From Candidatus Woesearchaeota archaeon (GTDB lineage: Archaea > Nanobdellota > Nanobdellia > Woesearchaeales > GW2011-AR15), in contig JAFGSP010000188.1 in assembly GCA_016934775.1 (NCBI GenBank), positions 1 to 7,253 on the forward strand: a stretch of 7,253 nucleotides of DNA, read 5' to 3'. This document shows positions 4,951 to 7,253 of this stretch, piece by piece. A program made the position numbers and the translations under genes. Positions within the stretch are counted from its first letter, which is position 1. Every line of letters starts with the position of its first letter. The notes below the pieces were generated by a model, which searched no databases, had not been told where the DNA came from, and saw only the letters and a list, made by a program, of their open reading frames with translations.

Positions 4951-7146
4951 GTGAAAAAAACAACACTCTTTATTGAAGGTATGCACTGCGCAGGCTGCGC
5001 TGCTGATCTTGAAAAAAGCCTGAAAAAGCTAGAAGGTGTTTCTTCTGCTGATGTTAATTATGCTACTAAAAAAGCGATTATCAGATATGATGAAAAAGTA
5101 ACAGGGATTGATAAGTTTAAGGGGATAGTTAATAAAAGAGGGTATTTTGTTGAATCCGGGCAAATAGAAAATCCTGAAGAAAAAGACAAAGAGACAGAAG
5201 ACCTAAAGAAAAAACTGGTGATTTCTGCAATATTCACTCTGCCTTTTGTCTATTTCATGGGCGCGATGTTCTTGGGTTTTCCTCTGCCTATGTTCATCCA
5301 CAGGAGCGAAGCATGGATCCAGCTATTATTAGTATTGCCTGTACTATATGCAGGAAGGCAGTTCTATATCACAGGAGTAAGATCATTATATATGAGGAAC
5401 CCGGGCATGGATTCTCTAGTGGCTCTTGGAACAGGTGCTGCTGTGTTTTACAGCATGCTGGTCACTTTGCTTCCAGAGACATTCCAGGGATTATATTATG
5501 AGACTGTTGCATTCCTTATCACATTCATTCTTTTAGGAAGATATCTGGAAGCTGTTGCAAAGGGAAAGACTTCAGAAGCCATCAGAAACCTGATCGGGCT
5601 GCAGGCCAAGACAGCTAAAGTAATCAGAAAAGGAAAAGAGATAGAAATCCCGATTAAAGAAATCAGGGTTGGAGATATTATGATAGTCAGGCCCGGTGAA
5701 AAGATTCCTACAGAGGGTGTTGTTGCAGAGGGGCATTCTTCAGTGGATGAGTCTATGGTGACAGGAGAGAGCATGCCTGTCTCAAAGAAAAAAGATGATG
5801 CTGTCATAGGCGCAACAATAAACACGAAAGGAATGCTGAAAATAAAGTCAACAAAGATAGGAAAAGACACTTTTCTTAGCCAGGTCATAAAGATGGTTGA
5901 AGATGCCCAGGGAAGCAAAGCGCCGATACAGAAACTGGCCGATAAGATTTCATTCTATTTTGTGCCGGGCGTGATAGTACTTGCCTTGCTGGGATTTTTA
6001 ACATGGTATTTCATCATAGGGCAAAGCCTTGTTTTCTCTCTGGGTATAGGGATTGCTGTGATGGTAGTGGCGTGCCCCTGCGCCATGGGACTTGCAACAC
6101 CGACTGCTGTAATGGTCGGCACAGGTTTAGGAGCAGGAAAAGGTATCCTGATTAAGAATGCCCAAGCCCTGCAAAAATCAGAAAAAATAGACATTGTTGT
6201 ATTTGACAAGACAGGGACTTTAACCAAAGGACTGCCTGAAGTGACTGATATATTCCCTCAGCCAGGGCATACTGAAAGAGAAGTGCTGGAATGGGCAGCT
6301 AGTGTAGAAAACAACAGCGAGCATCCTCTTGGCGAAGCAATTGCCAAAAAAGCCCAGGAAGAGAAAATAAAAATTCATGATGTAAAGAAGTTTAAGGCTA
6401 TAACCGGAAAAGGAGTTACAGGTGAATATAATAAAAAAGCAATCCTTATTGGCAACCTGGAATTGATGGATGAAAATAATATAGAGCACAGGCATGTCCA
6501 GGACATAGTGTGGCATTTGCAGTTTGAAGGGAAAACTGTAATGATTCTTGCCATTGACAATGAAGTTATAGGTGTGGTTGCAGTTGCTGATAAGTTAAAA
6601 GATAATGCAAAAGAAGCCATAGAAAAGCTTCATAAGATGAGCAAGAAGATTGTCATGATAACCGGAGACAATGTAAGGACAGCTGATGCTATTGCAAAAG
6701 AAGCAGGTATTGACAAGGTGATAGCAGAAGTCCTTCCTAAAGAGAAATCAGACAAGATAAAAGAGCTGCAGAAGGAAGGAGTAGTGGCCATGGTAGGCGA
6801 TGGGATAAATGATGCGCCTGCTCTTGCCCAGGCAGATGTTGGGATTGCTCTTGGCTCTGGGACAGATGTTGCCATAGAAACTGGCGAGATAATTCTCGTG
6901 AAGAACGATATAAGGGATGTGGTAAATGCAATAAGACTAAGCAAATATACTATGGCAAAGATAAAGCAGAACCTTTTCTGGGCATTTTTCTATAATGTTG
7001 TAGGCATACCTGTTGCACTGGGCGTATTATATCCAATCAATGGGTTTTTGCTGCAGCCAGCTGTAGCAGGAGCTGCCATGGCTTTCAGCTCTGTGAGTGT
7101 TGTTTCTAATAGTTTATTGATGAAGAGGTTTAGGTTTGAGAAGTAA
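4951..7146 (+). CDS. copA: P1B-1 type Cu(I)-exporting ATPase
   Basis: Membrane pump that hydrolyses ATP to export Cu(I) from the cytoplasm. Domains in order: one N-terminal heavy-metal-associated domain (1-67) with GMHCAGC (Cys13, Cys16); two leading membrane helices (about 88-108, 121-140); further helices at 152-172 and 182-200; actuator domain with TGES (271-274); two helices flanking the metal site, with CPC at 375-377; P-domain DKTGTLT (phosphorylated Asp419); N-domain SEHPLG (456-461); GDGIND hinge (616-621); and two final helices. N-x6-YN-x4-P (Asn674, Tyr681, Asn682, Pro687) and MxxSS (Met710, Ser713, Ser714) are the P1B-1 signature for monovalent copper. Every catalytic residue is present and the length (731 aa) is normal for one metal-binding domain. 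GTG at 4951 is the chosen start: the only upstream in-frame ATG (4933) is followed at once by a stop, and the next ATG would cut the metal-binding motif. Confidence 0.96.
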   Translation: MKKTTLFIEGMHCAGCAADLEKSLKKLEGVSSADVNYATKKAIIRYDEKVTGIDKFKGIVNKRGYFVESGQIENPEEKDKETEDLKKKLVISAIFTLPFVYFMGAMFLGFPLPMFIHRSEAWIQLLLVLPVLYAGRQFYITGVRSLYMRNPGMDSLVALGTGAAVFYSMLVTLLPETFQGLYYETVAFLITFILLGRYLEAVAKGKTSEAIRNLIGLQAKTAKVIRKGKEIEIPIKEIRVGDIMIVRPGEKIPTEGVVAEGHSSVDESMVTGESMPVSKKKDDAVIGATINTKGMLKIKSTKIGKDTFLSQVIKMVEDAQGSKAPIQKLADKISFYFVPGVIVLALLGFLTWYFIIGQSLVFSLGIGIAVMVVACPCAMGLATPTAVMVGTGLGAGKGILIKNAQALQKSEKIDIVVFDKTGTLTKGLPEVTDIFPQPGHTEREVLEWAASVENNSEHPLGEAIAKKAQEEKIKIHDVKKFKAITGKGVTGEYNKKAILIGNLELMDENNIEHRHVQDIVWHLQFEGKTVMILAIDNEVIGVVAVADKLKDNAKEAIEKLHKMSKKIVMITGDNVRTADAIAKEAGIDKVIAEVLPKEKSDKIKELQKEGVVAMVGDGINDAPALAQADVGIALGSGTDVAIETGEIILVKNDIRDVVNAIRLSKYTMAKIKQNLFWAFFYNVVGIPVALGVLYPINGFLLQPAVAGAAMAFSSVSVVSNSLLMKRFRFEK

Positions 7147-7151
7147 AAAAA
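7144..7151 (-). terminator. Oligo-T tract ending the right-edge minus-strand gene
   Basis: On the minus strand, T7 lies a few bases after the stop codon at 7156 and overlaps the stop codon of the convergent ATPase gene. This suits an archaeal terminator for the leftward transcript. No comparable plus-strand T tract was seen right after the ATPase. Confidence 0.45.
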
Positions 7152-7155
7152 TAGT

Positions 7156-7253
7156 TCAAGGAAACTCATTCAGCACTTTGACATTATATCCGCTTGAATA
7201 ATTCTCAGCAGCAGCTGTAAATATGTGGTGCTTGTCTTTTGTCAGGATATCCG
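7156..7253 (-). CDS. C-terminal fragment of an unidentified gene, 5' end outside the window
   Basis: The minus strand has an open frame from the window edge to a TGA at 7156-7158, giving 31 residues that run DILTKDKHHIFTAAAENYSS and end GYNVKVLNEFP. The look is that of a folded protein end: a strand and turn, an Ala-rich helix, then a final hydrophobic strand. The other two minus-strand frames stop within 50 bases of the edge. The D-x-L-T-x-D-K pattern followed by a helix and a V-K-V-L strand is reminiscent of the end of PIN-domain nucleases, but 31 residues cannot establish that. The gene converges on the copper ATPase with nine bases between stop codons and has a T7 tract just beyond its own stop. 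Confidence 0.55.
   Translation of the reverse strand, partial: DILTKDKHHIFTAAAENYSSGYNVKVLNEFP

Noticed and set aside
4981..4983. ATG at 4981 as the ATPase start
   Set aside because: It would begin inside the GMHCAGC metal-binding motif and remove the first strand of that domain; the GTG at 4951 has a correctly placed TATA-like box.
5313..6944. Open frames in other frames across the copper ATPase gene
   Set aside because: They overlap a complete, motif-perfect ATPase and show no domain signs of their own.
1..7253. CRISPR array, tRNA/rRNA gene, insertion sequence or phage module
   Set aside because: No regularly spaced repeats, cloverleaf-like sequence, transposase motif or terminal inverted repeats were seen on reading both strands.

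Overview
The window looks like a compact, AT-rich archaeal chromosome segment. The evidence is a transcription factor S gene, an S26B-type (archaeal/ER-like) signal peptidase, a UPF0200-type P-loop kinase, TATA-like boxes 27-28 bases ahead of several start codons (leaderless-type promoters), oligo-T terminators, and heavy use of AGA/AGG and ATA codons. The small tightly packed genes and the form of the signal peptidase suggest a DPANN-type archaeon (Woesearchaeota-like). That lineage guess is inference and was not tested by any search.

Layout. (1) Bases 1-1850, plus strand: a run of four genes with gaps of 1 base or overlaps. They are a 5'-truncated signal peptidase, transcription factor S, a PHP-domain metal-dependent phosphoesterase and a DUF167/YggU protein. 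(2) 1872-2894, plus: a divergent CaCA-family cation exchanger with its own TATA-like box. (3) 4046-2891, minus: a UPF0200-type nucleotide kinase, a short His-rich ORF and a dCMP/cytidine deaminase, running convergently into the exchanger with overlapping stop codons. (4) 4341-4102, minus: an unrecognised 79-residue exported protein with four N-glycosylation sequons and four cysteines. It is head-to-head with (5) 4349-4918, plus: a membrane-anchored JAMM/MPN metalloprotease-like protein. Their start codons are 7 bases apart and each promoter lies inside the other gene. (6) 4951-7146, plus: a complete P1B-1 Cu(I)-exporting ATPase with a GTG start. (7) 7253-7156, minus: the C-terminal end of an unidentified gene convergent with the ATPase.

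How they fit together. Block 1 mixes protein export, transcript-cleavage and phosphoester hydrolysis functions, as is common in compact archaeal operons. Block 3 is plausibly nucleotide metabolism. The exchanger and the copper ATPase are ion-handling proteins. The least understood part is the 4102-4918 pair: a small, probably glycosylated surface protein and a JAMM protease whose catalytic domain is predicted outside the cytoplasm, apparently driven by overlapping, mutually exclusive promoters. No rRNA, tRNA, CRISPR array, insertion sequence or long repeat was seen. No stretch over 300 bases lacks a gene.
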